This document shows positions 1 to 8,210 of a stretch of 13,331 nt of DNA, piece after piece. Below the pieces are notes generated by a model. The model saw only the letters and a list, made by a program, of their open reading frames with translations, had not been told where the DNA came from and ran no database searches. Numbering within the stretch: position 1 is the stretch's first letter; the number at the start of each line of letters is the position of its first letter. This stretch comes from Podochytrium sp. JEL0797 (taxonomy: Eukaryota; Chytridiomycota; Chytridiomycetes; Chytridiales; Chytriomycetaceae), in assembly GCA_027596195.1 (NCBI GenBank), contig JADGJG010000733.1, forward strand, positions 1-13,331, in the 5' to 3' direction. The translations under genes were made by a program, and so were the position numbers.

Positions 1-78
<78 letters not shown>
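1..78. repeat. 78-nt poly-C run at contig edge
   Basis: The window opens with 78 uninterrupted C residues, followed by unique sequence that belongs to the first intron of the minus-strand G-patch gene. It is not a telomeric repeat. A homopolymer this long at the very end of a contig is most simply an assembly or read artefact, or a real poly-G tract (read on the minus strand) at which assembly stopped. A second G-rich tract in the same window, at 1110-1210, makes a real G-tract possible. Confidence 0.9.
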
Positions 79-95
79 ACCGGGAAGGGATTCAC

Positions 96-258
96 CTCGT
101 TCTTTGGCGGATTTGACGGTTCCTTTGCGTTGGGACTCGGCAAGGTCGCGCTTCCGCTTCTCGGCGTATGTCAGTTGTTTCTTGGGTGGTGGGGAAGGGT
201 CGGCGAAGGACATGGACATGTAGTCGTCTTCTTCGGTGTCGGATGGAGGTCGTTTCAT
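96..258 (-). CDS. GPATCH11: GPATCH11/CCDC75-like G-patch protein, first exon only
   Basis: The minus-strand ATG at 258 opens a hydrophilic N-terminus beginning MKRPPSDTEEDDYMSMSFAD, then a basic, probably helical stretch containing EKRKRDLAESQRKG and SAKER. The acidic patch followed by DYMSxSF and then a charged helix is the N-terminal layout of the human G-patch protein GPATCH11 (CCDC75), an RNA-processing factor. The G-patch domain itself is not in the window. The exon most likely ends at 96 in phase 1, before a GTGAAT donor at 95-90; reading on would enter the poly-C run (poly-Gly on this strand). The gene is therefore truncated by the contig end. It is divergent from CFAP410, with 126 bp between the two start codons. 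The identification rests on a short conserved N-terminus recalled from the family, so it is moderately sure. Confidence 0.6.
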
Positions 259-384
259 TGTTCGTTTGCGGAAAAAAAGTTGACGCGGTTTCCCACGTCC
301 CTGTCTGGTCCCGCGGAATCCTCGGTCTATTTCTGCTGCAATTGATTCTCTTCACACACAAGACAACAGTTTACGTTATAAACC
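259..384. promoter_or_regulatory. Divergent promoter between the G-patch gene and CFAP410
   Basis: Only 126 bp separate the two head-to-head start codons at 258 (minus) and 385 (plus), so both 5' UTRs and core promoters must fit here or overlap. I see AT-rich segments such as a TTTACGTTATAAACC stretch at about 370-384, but its TATAAA-like core is too close to the CFAP410 ATG to serve as a normal TATA box for it. Co-regulation is inferred from the geometry only. Confidence 0.55.
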
Positions 385-2582
385 ATGATTCTCACGGAAT
401 CTCTGATTCTATCGAAAGCCAAGGGCTTCTCCCGCACCGGTGTCTCCAAGGACGTTGGTGAGCTTGAACCGAGAAACCACCTCCTTCGTTCTTGGTTCTG
501 ATCTGATTTCGTATTCTCACTTTCCTTTATGTGTGTGTGCTTGAGTAGCGCAAATTCGGAGCATCAATTTGTGGGGACAGGTGTCGTATTCTTCCTTTTC
601 GCGTTTTTTTTTGACTTGTATCTTCTCACGCGACTCATATTTGATTTGCCCGTGACTTTTTATTGATAGAACCTCACGGATGTTTCGTGTTTGGCCAGTA
701 TGCCCTTCCTCGAAGTCGTTTCGCTCCCCGTCAACCGCGTGTCGGACCTCCAAGTCTTTTCGCACTTGCCAAAGTGAGCACACCCCACTTATTCCATTTT
801 GCGTGATTCTAAAGACACCCCCAAAAAAACCAACACACACACACACACACAAAGTCTCCAAGAACTCTACCTCCGCAAAAACGAAATCTCGGACCCGCGT
901 CAACTGGTGCATCTGTTGAGACTCCCGCGGTTGAAGCATCTTTGGATCGCGGAGAACCCGATTTGTGAGCATATTCCGAATTATAGAGTTTCCATGGTTC
1001 GGCTTTTTCCGGGGTTGGTCAAGTTGGATGATAAGGAGGTGACGGAGAGGGAGAGGAGGGATGCGGGGAAGGGTGTTGGGGAGGAGCAGGGTGGGGGGGA
1101 GGATGTGAAGGGGGGGGGCGGGGGGGGGGGGGGCGGCGGGGGGGGGGGGGGGGCCCGCCCGCCCCGGCGCGGGGGGGGCGGGCGGGGGGGGGGGGGGGGG
1201 GGGGGGGGGGTGCAGACGGGGCAGGAGCGGCAGAGGGTTGGGGTGTCGCCGGCGGTGGTGGTGGCGGGTGGGGCGGCGAGTCGACAGGCTGCGTCGGGAC
1301 CTGCTTTGTACCAGATTCAACAGCAACAGCAACAACAACAGCAGGAACAACAACAGTACCACCAGATGATGGAGCCTGACCTTGTGGATCCATTTTTCGG
1401 AAACATTCGGAGCATCGAGCAGCGGTACTCCCAACCCGCCCCGACGACTCGACAGAGCTTGCAGCGCCAGTTCCCGGACCCGTCTAGTTCTGAAGAGGAT
1501 GAACGCATTCGAGGTGAAATTGAGAGATTGCAGAAACAGCGGAAGCGGGCGACTGTGGATCCATTGGGACCGTATGCGTCGAGGATTGTGGATGAACGAC
1601 CGATTCGACCGGCTTCGGTTGTGAGTGAGCGGATCGTGGGGCAAGGTGTGCTTGGGGCGTTTGGGAATCGTGCTGGTGGGGGGGTGAAGAAGGTGGGTGC
1701 GGAGAACAGGTTGAGTTATGAGTCGCACATTTTGAAGGAGAAGCAGTTTCAGGATCATTTGGGAGTTGGGGCGAGTGTGGCACAGGTTTCGGTTGCGGGG
1801 GGGCCTGTGGATAACCGCAAGAGGCATGATACGAAACATGACGGGCCTGGGCAGTTGAAAGGTGCGGCGGCGAGGGTTGAGACGAAGGAGTGGGAGGGGA
1901 TGGATTTTCGGCATGTGAATTCGAATTGGGATCATGTGAACGAGCATTTGGAGGGGGCGGCTGTGCATGTGATTAATGATAAGAGTGTGAATGAGGATTT
2001 TCGGAGGCGTGCGTTTGGGCCGTTTGGGGAGGGTGTGCAGAGGGTGGTTGGGGCGGGGGTGAGTGTTGATTTTGTGAAGAATGGGGTGAGGAGTTATCGG
2101 CATCAGATGGTGCCGGATTTGAGGCCTGTGGAGGAGGCGCATTTGGAGGGGAGTGGGATGGGGGTGAAGGTGGGGACGGAGTATCATAATCCGCGATTGG
2201 GGGGTGAAAAGGCTGGGGAGGCACATGTGGTTGGGTCTGGGGTGAGGGTCGTGAATGAGGATGATTTCCCGGTGATGGAAGTTGGTGGGGTGGTGGCGGG
2301 GGAAACTGTGAAGGCAAGCAAGATGGGGAAGGGGAGGCCCGATTGGTTGAAGGACGACGTTCGCGTAAATGTATGTGGTTTTTCTTCTTCGGTATTTTGG
2401 TTATCGGCGTTACCAATATAGCGCCATTTTTTTTTGCAATTCAGCCAAACGCTGTGCATGCGACCGAATCCAAACAGAGCACGAACGGCTTGCTCCTGGC
2501 AGTTCTGGGCATTGTCAAAGATCTCGACACGGGATCGCTGCACATCCTTCGGCATGAAGTCAACAAGCTGTTGGAGTCGTGA
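385..2582 (+). CDS. CFAP410: CFAP410 (C21orf2) cilia/flagella LRR protein with a large repeat insertion
   Basis: This is the orthologue of the cilium and basal-body protein CFAP410. Exons are 385-457, 549-580, 670-773, 855-2370 and 2445-2582; all phases agree and give 620 residues. The first 140 or so residues hold the leucine-rich repeats and cap: SINLWGQNLTDVSCLASMP, LQELYLRKNEISD and RLPRLKHLWIAENP match the human order of motifs. The last 32 residues (LLLAVLGIVKDLD, then HEVNKLLES) match the helical C-terminal oligomerisation module (human LTAILLLLRELD). The human protein is 256 residues; the extra length is almost entirely one insertion (about residues 140-572) in exon 4, with poly-Gly, a Gln tract (1318-1356), a charged segment and degenerate repeats of about 32 residues. 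The gene implies a flagellated cell stage. The ends are secure; the insertion has no recognised function. Confidence 0.92.
528..540 (+). repeat. TG run before the 3' splice site of CFAP410 intron 1
   Basis: A run of TG dinucleotides ends 8 nt before the CFAP410 exon 2 acceptor (TAG at 546-548). It sits in the position of the polypyrimidine tract of intron 1 (458-548). Confidence 0.6.
833..850 (+). repeat. AC microsatellite at the 3' splice site of CFAP410 intron 3
   Basis: Nine AC units run to within four nucleotides of the acceptor AG at 853-854. They replace a normal polypyrimidine tract in intron 3 (774-854). A CTAA branch-like motif lies upstream at about 809-812. Confidence 0.8.
1110..1210 (+). 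repeat. G-homopolymer tract with internal hairpin, coding for poly-Gly in CFAP410
   Basis: About 100 nt are almost pure G on the coding strand, interrupted by a C-rich block. The block at 1154-1165 (CCCGCCCGCCCC) is the exact reverse complement of 1175-1186, with a 9-nt spacer, so a perfect 12-bp hairpin is possible. The reading frame entering the tract (LRR cap) equals the frame leaving it (Gln tract and repeats), so the total length is consistent with translation. The tract encodes poly-Gly with a short Ala-Arg-Pro-rich interruption. Exact length and the C-rich block may be sequencing error. Confidence 0.8.
1318..1356 (+). repeat. CAA/CAG tract encoding poly-Gln in CFAP410
   Basis: Thirteen codons of CAA and CAG, broken once by GAA, encode a Gln run with a single Glu. 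It lies after the Gly tract and before the charged segment of the insertion. Confidence 0.85.
1753..2304 (+). repeat. Degenerate tandem repeat of about 32 residues within the CFAP410 insertion
   Basis: Related segments begin at 1753 (DHLGVGASVAQV), 1849 (GQLKGAAARV), 1942 (EHLEGAAVHV), 2038 (QRVVGAGVSV), 2137 (AHLEGSGMGV) and 2221 (AHVVGSGVRV). The spacings are 96, 93, 96, 99 and 84 nt, that is 28 to 33 residues. Each has a His-Leu or similar start, a small-residue Gly core, alternating Val and then a charged Asn/Glu/Asp-rich tail. A weaker copy may begin at 1630 (RIVGQGVLGA). The DNA is strongly G-biased at third positions, which exaggerates similarity. I know no family with this repeat. Confidence 0.6.
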
Positions 2583-2626
2583 ATCGCAGGATATTTCTCT
2601 TCTTTATCGTATTCGCAAACTATTTG

Positions 2627-2632
2627 AATAAA
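2627..2632 (+). terminator. AATAAA poly(A) signal of CFAP410
   Basis: A canonical AATAAA begins 45 nt after the CFAP410 stop codon in AT-rich sequence. It marks the likely 3' end of that transcript. Confidence 0.6.
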
Positions 2633-3309
2633 TTGTAGTTCTTTCAGAGGAGGAGATGCATAACTGTCATGAAGCTCGGAGGTTTGAAACATCAAACAGA
2701 GTGGTGACGGAGTCAATTTCAAAACCCAGCAACTCGCGATTCGCGAATCACTTCTCCGACCGCACCATCGTGCAGCAAACGGTCATTTCCAAACGAAACA
2801 GGAAATCTAAATCACGATGAATCGGTCGCGTCCATTAATTCAGAAAAAAACATTGAATTTGGAAGGCCGACGAATCCGTCAGCACAAAATGTCCATTCAA
2901 TGGACGCGTCGTCGAATGAAAAAAGAAGTTTCGAGCAACCCGGAGCAGGACACCTGGACACCGGCGATTCGAAAGCACCCCCGTGCAAAAAGCGGGAATA
3001 CGCGCTGTTGTAGTTGTAATTGAAGGCTGTCTTGGTGTTATTATTAGGGGGGGGGCCGCGGTCAAGGACGACGCGTTGTTTCGTCGCTGCTATAATATGG
3101 AATGGGGGCGGGTGGCGGAAAAATTCTGTCACAAAGCTCGGAGTCGGAGTTGCGGTCAAAAAGGCTTTTGTTTTGATTAATTAAAGTATATTTATTGATT
3201 CGCCAGAAACGTTCTGACTAATTTCGCAACGCCCGAAAAAAAACGCTGTGATTTCTCGTAGAATTATTAATACCTCTACCCTTGCCATCCAGAGTTCGGC
3301 CCCCGCCAC
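2633..3309. other. 677-bp region without a recognised gene; weak candidate exons on the plus strand
   Basis: No known protein, tRNA or other RNA is recognisable here. On the plus strand an ATG at 2656 opens 54 codons to a stop at 2818-2820. A GTGCAG donor at 2770 and an acceptor after ATTAATTCAG (AG at 2842-2843) could join it in phase to an Arg/Lys-rich exon ending at 3023. Alternatively, another frame stays open from 2708 to a stop at 3011-3013, with a hydrophilic C-terminus and a basic PPCKKR motif, but lacks an early ATG. An ATTAAA at 3180-3185 could be a poly(A) signal for such a unit. A minus-strand ORF at 3159-2812 is also open and is probably a shadow. The 5' UTR and promoter of the LRR gene must lie in the right part. 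Confidence 0.35.
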
Positions 3310-4851
3310 ATGGACGATTCGCCATCCAATCTGCCACCAGTGAACTTCTCCAATCCCTCGCGGGCAGGAAGGAACGACCGCGACTCGTCCAATCTTGTGA
3401 TTGCATTCGTGCACGCTCTCAACATCTCCACCAATATCCTCTGCACTCTCTTATCCCTACCCAACGAGATCCTCCATATCCTTTTCTCCTTCATCAATCC
3501 ACGCCACGTTCTCATCTTCCGCCGGTTATCGCATCGCTTGTCAACACTCCTCGCAACCCCACACTTTGCCCTAACGTGTCTGACCCGCCATGTACTGCCT
3601 CTGAAATTTGATCTCGAGGCGTACGAGTTGATGCAGTACTGGTTCGTGTGGCCCAAAACGTTCCAAGACGTTTTCACAGACTGGTTGTTCAAGGTGACCC
3701 GGACGACGAATTTGCACATTGAGTGGAGGGTTGGTGGGTTCAAAAAGGGATGTATTCCTGCGAGAATTGGGGCGTGGGTGGGGTTGAAGTCGTTGAAGCT
3801 GGTGCAGGTGGATGTGAATTCCGATCGCGACGAGCCGGGAGTCACGGCTTTGGTGAGTTTGGGGCGGATTCCGGTCGAGTTGGGAAACCTTGTCAATTTG
3901 GAACGTCTTGAATTGGCGAGTAACCTGTTGGAGGGCGAGATTCCCGGCTCGTTGATGGGCTTGAGGAGTCTGAGGGTGTTGAACCTTGCGCGAAATCGAC
4001 TTTCGGGCCACGTTCCCGAATGGTTTGGGCAGCTGAATAAGCTCGAGGAAGTGGATTTGAGTTCGAATTTGTTGGGTGGTGCGATTCCCGATTCGATTGG
4101 TGGGTGTGCGCGATTGACGAGCTTGGACCTCACTTTGAATCGACTGGAGGGAGAGATTCCTGTGTCGCTCTGCAGACTGCGACTTTTACGGACCCTCAAC
4201 CTTGGACACAATCAGCTCACGGGCCATATTCCTCCTCAGCTGCAGGAACTCGAGCTTCTCGAAGTGTTGGACGTCGAGGGAAACGCGCTGTCTGGCCCAA
4301 TCCCACCGGAAGTCATGCAACTGAGGTCTCTGCGCTCTCTCAACCTGAGCTATAACTCTCTCGCTGGCGAGATTCCACACGACGTTGGAGGATCGATTGA
4401 ACTGTCGTGTGTGAAACTCCATCACAACCAAATCACAGGGGTGATTCCAAGCCAAATCGGGAACATGCCGAGTCTCAAGGAACTGTGGCTTGGAAACAAC
4501 CGCCTGAGTGGCACGATTCCAAAGGAGGTTGGGCAGCGGTGGAGGTTGGATACGTTGATGCTGGAGCACAATTTGTTGACGGGGGAGATTCCACGCGAGC
4601 TTGGCGAGTTGGAAAACTTGGTGGGTTTGTGTGTGCATGGGAATCAATTGCAGGGTGAGGTTCCAAAGGAGTTGGGCGCGTTGACCAAGTTGAGAGTGTT
4701 GAAAATTGGAGGGGAGGAGCAGCAGCTTGGGGTTCCTGTGGAAGTTTTGGCGTTGGAATTGGATGATACCGATATACCTGGATATGTACGGCCTGAGGAA
4801 GACAATGGGCAGAGCGAAAGTGATGAGGATTGGACTGATGAAGGATGGTAA
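3310..4851 (+). CDS. F-box-like protein with plant-type leucine-rich repeats
   Basis: A single-exon gene of 513 residues with no signal peptide or membrane segment, so probably intracellular. Residues about 47-92 (LLSLPNEILHILFSFI, then HVLIFRRLSHRLS) resemble an F-box: the leucine/proline start and spaced hydrophobics fit, but the match is by eye. From about residue 187 there are eleven full 24-residue repeats of the plant-specific LRR class, pattern LxxLxxLxLxxNxLxGxIP, for example LVNLERLELASNLLEGEIP and LRSLRVLNLARNRLSG, plus a twelfth, degenerate one. The tail is acidic (SESDEDWTDEGW). If the F-box is real, the protein would recruit a substrate to an SCF ubiquitin ligase through the LRR surface; this is inference. 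Such LRR proteins are, from memory, abundant in chytrids. The next gene starts 48 bp after the stop. Confidence 0.85.
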   Translation: MDDSPSNLPPVNFSNPSRAGRNDRDSSNLVIAFVHALNISTNILCTLLSLPNEILHILFSFINPRHVLIFRRLSHRLSTLLATPHFALTCLTRHVLPLKFDLEAYELMQYWFVWPKTFQDVFTDWLFKVTRTTNLHIEWRVGGFKKGCIPARIGAWVGLKSLKLVQVDVNSDRDEPGVTALVSLGRIPVELGNLVNLERLELASNLLEGEIPGSLMGLRSLRVLNLARNRLSGHVPEWFGQLNKLEEVDLSSNLLGGAIPDSIGGCARLTSLDLTLNRLEGEIPVSLCRLRLLRTLNLGHNQLTGHIPPQLQELELLEVLDVEGNALSGPIPPEVMQLRSLRSLNLSYNSLAGEIPHDVGGSIELSCVKLHHNQITGVIPSQIGNMPSLKELWLGNNRLSGTIPKEVGQRWRLDTLMLEHNLLTGEIPRELGELENLVGLCVHGNQLQGEVPKELGALTKLRVLKIGGEEQQLGVPVEVLALELDDTDIPGYVRPEEDNGQSESDEDWTDEGW

Positions 4852-4853
4852 AA

Positions 4854-4859
4854 AATAAA
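4854..4859 (+). terminator. AATAAA poly(A) signal of the LRR gene
   Basis: AATAAA begins 3 nt after the TAA stop at 4849-4851, leaving essentially no 3' UTR before the signal. The next start codon is at 4900, so the cleavage site probably lies close to or beyond the start region of the next gene. Confidence 0.55.
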
Positions 4860-4899
4860 TTATATTTATTAAAAGAATAGAGAGATCTGCTTGTGTAGT

Positions 4900-6366
4900 A
4901 TGTCGGATTTGTTTTTTATGCTGAGACCAATAATGGAGACTTTATTTTCAAACCTTAAAAAAAAGCGTGAACAATCGGACGAAAATCACATGCGGCGATT
5001 GTCGAGCAACCACAGTTCGTTCGATTCGCTGGACACAGTGAGCCTCCTGATGTCTCCCAGCACCAAGCGAAACGTATCAACCGCCACGGCCACGCAGCAG
5101 CAGACGGCGTTTGTGCGGGCACAGCACCTTTCGCGGCTTCTCGCCGAGACCCAGGAGACGGTGGCGGTGCAGGCGAAGGAGATTGGTGTTCTCAAGAAGG
5201 CCCTGGTGGAGCAGAGTTCTTTGCTGGGCGGGTCTTCGTTTGCGTCATCGGTTGTGAGTATCTCCTGTTCCCTTTACTTTTTTATTAACTCGTTCAAATA
5301 GACCCCCCCTGCAGATATCCCCACACCTTTTCCGCGAGACTCTGCTGCAGAAAACGCCCTCCGCACCCAACTCGCGACCCAGCAAAAAACAATCGACTCG
5401 CTCGCCCTCGCCCTCGAAAACGCCCAACGCGATCTACGCGCCGCTAAAGACCAACTCAGCGATTCCGAGACCCGCAGAAAAGAGGCCGAAGAGTCCCTTG
5501 CCGCCCAGACATCCTCGCTCGTGACCCAGATGCTCGTCAAAGCCTCCGACGCGAAACCTGCCAATCCACCCCCTCCGAAGCAAAAGAAACTATCCGAAAA
5601 TTCGCGCTTGCTCAAACACACATCTAGTTCCACTGCTAAACTCAAAAACGCGTCCAAACCCGAGCCAAACACCAACCCGCACTCCTTCCATCCGCCTCCC
5701 AAAGCCTCGAAACACGCCCGTTCCCATTCGTACGACTCGCATCTCAAGCAGATTATGCAGGAACGCGCGTATGATGAATACCTGAAGCAAATCATGGCTC
5801 AGAATTGCGACTATGCCGACTTGCATCCGCGCAATGTCGATTCTATCCGCAACCAGGCACGTGTTCTCAACCGGTCGTGCGATCATGGTCGTGAGACTGT
5901 TGGAAATGTGTCGGTGGATTCGACGCGTCGGTTCAAAAATCGGTCAAAGGAGTTGAAGGTTGTCACGTTGGAGGAGGGCAGCATGGACGGTTGTGGTGGC
6001 GGTGGGATACATGCTGAGTCTCTATCGCAAACGGGAAGCTTGCTGTGCGAGAATCTCAACGACTTGTATTGGATGCGTCTTCCGTCCTCGTCGAATGCTT
6101 CGAAGCTCAAGTCCGAGCCGGTCAGATACCCACCCACCGTTGTTGTTTCGAAAGCGAAAGCGGCAAAGTCCCCGCAGTCATCTCCGCACCAGCAATACAA
6201 TCCCGTGGTTGGAGCAAAAGAGAAGCTCTCTGTGGAAGAGCTCAATGCGCGAGCCTTGGCTGCTGAAAAGGAACGCGACGCGTTGGAAGTTGAGCTGCTT
6301 GAACTGCTCAAGGTTGTGAATCAGGGGAATCCCACATCGGTTCCGTTGAATTCTTTTCAGCAGTAA
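4900..6366 (+). CDS. Uncharacterised coiled-coil protein
   Basis: Two exons, 4900-5253 and 5302-6366, are joined by a 48-nt intron with a GTGAGT donor and a TAG acceptor, phase 0, giving 472 residues. I do not recognise a family. Visible features are a short hydrophobic N-terminus (MSDLFFMLRPIM, possibly dispensable because METLFSNLKKK at 4936 is another start), a Ser-rich region, and heptad-like coiled coil at about residues 75-105 and 130-185 (LRTQLATQQKTIDSLALALE). Then come a low-complexity Pro/Lys/His region, a small internal duplication of LKQIM around YDEY, and a final Glu/Leu-rich coil (ALAAEKERDALEVELLELL). There is no enzyme motif. A scaffold, centrosomal or basal-body role would fit the composition but is not shown. 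It lies between the LRR and glucosidase genes with gaps of 48 and 70 bp. Confidence 0.75.
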
Positions 6367-6374
6367 TAAATAAA
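6365..6374 (+). terminator. Overlapping AATAAA signals at the coiled-coil gene stop
   Basis: Two overlapping AATAAA hexamers (6365-6370 and 6369-6374) begin inside the TAA stop codon at 6364-6366. Confidence 0.6.
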
Positions 6375-6436
6375 GCAGAACTAGTTATTCTTTTTCCTTT
6401 CGATCATATCGAGTTTCAAAAACCGTCGAAATCATC

Positions 6437-8145
6437 ATGACGTTCCTGTCACCCCTCATCCTCCTTGTTTCCGTCGTTGCCGCCTCCGCTTTCCAACCAC
6501 CACGAGGAGTCTCAGCAGAGCGTATGTCTATTTGCATGGCTGAGTGATGAACCTGCCCTAAACCACCCTCTTCTTCAAAGTCACTACCCGATACAAACCC
6601 TCCACGGCAAACACCTTCACTTGTCTGGACGGATCAAAGTCGCTTCCATATGCTGCCGTGAACGGTAAATGCAACCAAGAGGAGGCGGGATGACAGCAAG
6701 TCCATTCAATAACGCCTAATTTTTTGAAGATGACTTTTGCGACTGTCCCGATGGATCCGATGAGCCAGGTTTGCGAGTGTTATCTTGCCAATTGGCATTT
6801 AGTGGATATCTAATCAATGCGTCCTGGACACACACACGCACACTATCAGGAACCTCGGCATGTCCCAACGGAGTGTTCCACTGCCCAAATGCGCACCACG
6901 AACCCGGCAGCATCCCGTCCTCGCGCGTTAATGATGGAGTGTGTGATCAAGAGTTCTGCTGTGACGGCAGTGATGAGTGGGATGGAGGTGTTGTGTGTGA
7001 GGATGTTTGTGGGGCGGTTGCGTTGATTGTGAAGGAGGAGAGGGTTGCTGCGAAGATGGATTCGGAGGCGGTGAGTTTTCTTATTATGGGGGGCGTTGGG
7101 ACGGGGGCACGGGAGTTAATCGGGGTATTTTTTTGGATCAGGGAGTTCGCGTGAAGCACGAGCATTTGGCGCGCAAAGCGGTGCAAGATTCTGAGCGGGA
7201 AGTCAAAATCCGGGCGATGAATGATGAGGTGGAGGTGTTGAAGGAACAGGTGGAGGCGTTGCGGGTTGTTGCGGATGAGTTGCAGGCCAAAGAGGAGGAC
7301 GTCAAGAGTTTATACGCGGTTGCGAAGGAGAGTGAGCAAGCGAGTTCTGTGGTTGAAACTGTTGCGTCGAGTGAAGGGGAGACTGCTACGGCTGTTGCGA
7401 CACCGGTTGTTGCACCGGATTCTCCGGAATTGATTGCGGCGAGGGAGGGTGAGTTTTTTTTGGTTGTTAGGTTTTTAGTCGCGCTTTCGTTTTTAACACA
7501 TGCCCAAGCTCACAACTCTGCGCGCGCCGAATTCAACGCGCTCAAACGCACGCTTGATACCCAAACCTCGAGTCTTGCGACACTCCGAGCTCGTCACGAC
7601 TTGGACCTCGGGTTCGATGGGGGCATGGTTGTGCTTGTGGATCAGTGTTTGGAATTGGATACACCCGAATATGTGTACAAGTTGTGCTTTTTTGATCGGG
7701 CGGTGCAGAAGAGTAAAGGGTCGCATGGCGAAACGAGTCTTGGGTGAGTACTTTTTTTTTTCTTCCTAAGTTTGGATGACACTTCTCACACTCTTTTATG
7801 ATGGCGAGTAGAACCTGGGGTGGATGGATTGGACAAGACCTCACGCCGTATTCCGGCAAAAACCTCAAATACTTTGAAGCCGAGTTCACCAACGGCCTTC
7901 AATGCTGGAACGGACCACAACGCAGTGTCAAGGTTTCTGTCGAATGTGGACCGCGGAATGAAGTTTTGAGCATTGTGGAACCGAGCAAGTGTGAGTATTT
8001 GGCACGCGTCATGACGCCTGGGGTGTGTGAAAGTGAGGAGGAGGTTGAAAGGCATCATTTGAAGGTTGGGGAGGGTCATCATGGTGGGGCGGAGGGGAAG
8101 GAGGGTGCGGGTGCACATGGGGGACACTGGCATGATGAGTTGTGA
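6437..8145 (+). CDS. PRKCSH: Glucosidase II beta subunit (PRKCSH/Gtb1), ER lumen
   Basis: This is the non-catalytic subunit of ER glucosidase II, which trims glucose from N-glycans; it retains the alpha subunit in the ER and binds mannose. Exons are 6437-6521, 6581-6664, 6730-6768, 6850-7070, 7142-7448, 7509-7743 and 7812-8145, giving 434 residues with consistent phases. Residues 1 to about 19 are a signal peptide. Two LDLa-like modules follow ([20 protein letters not shown], then [19 protein letters not shown]), then a charged coiled coil. An MRH lectin domain at about 283-396 carries six cysteines and the expected Gln (VDQC), Arg (PQRS), Glu (EPSKCEY) and Tyr. The last residues, HWHDEL, are an ER retrieval signal. 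Compared with the human subunit, the acidic linker with EF-hand-like motifs is missing. The tail is His/Gly-rich. Identification is secure. Confidence 0.96.
6828..6843 (+). repeat. AC run before the 3' splice site of glucosidase II beta intron 3
   Basis: An AC-rich run, interrupted once by G, ends 6 nt before the acceptor CAG at 6847-6849. A CTAAT branch-like motif lies upstream near 6810. Confidence 0.7.
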
Positions 8146-8156
8146 ACTCAAGGTTG

Positions 8157-8162
8157 ATTAAA
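8157..8162 (+). terminator. ATTAAA poly(A) signal of the glucosidase II beta gene
   Basis: ATTAAA lies 12 nt after the TGA stop, within the 66-bp gap to the convergent DENND6 gene. Confidence 0.5.
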
Positions 8163-8210
8163 GTACAAATTCTTCACCACAACCCCCAAACCAAAAAAAA
8201 TTAGTATGTT

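Noticed and set aside
1..78. Telomere
   Set aside because: A pure C homopolymer is not a fungal telomeric repeat such as TTAGGG or its variants.
517..2226. Long minus-strand ORF (569 codons) antisense to CFAP410
   Set aside because: It is the Pro/His/Leu-rich mirror of G-biased coding sequence; stops are scarce because the plus strand is G-rich. The plus-strand frame matches a known protein.
2812..3159. Minus-strand ORF of 115 codons in the CFAP410 to LRR gap
   Set aside because: It has no homology I can recognise, and the overlapping plus-strand frames look more protein-like. I keep it only as a remark in the gap entry.
3276..4211. Minus-strand ORF of 311 codons antisense to the LRR gene
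   Set aside because: It mirrors the LRR repeats. The plus-strand frame has a perfect repeat pattern and a poly(A) signal.
5274..5795. Minus-strand ORF opposite the coiled-coil gene
   Set aside because: It crosses the plus-strand intron and reads the mirror of Lys/Glu/Ala-rich coding sequence with no recognisable domain.
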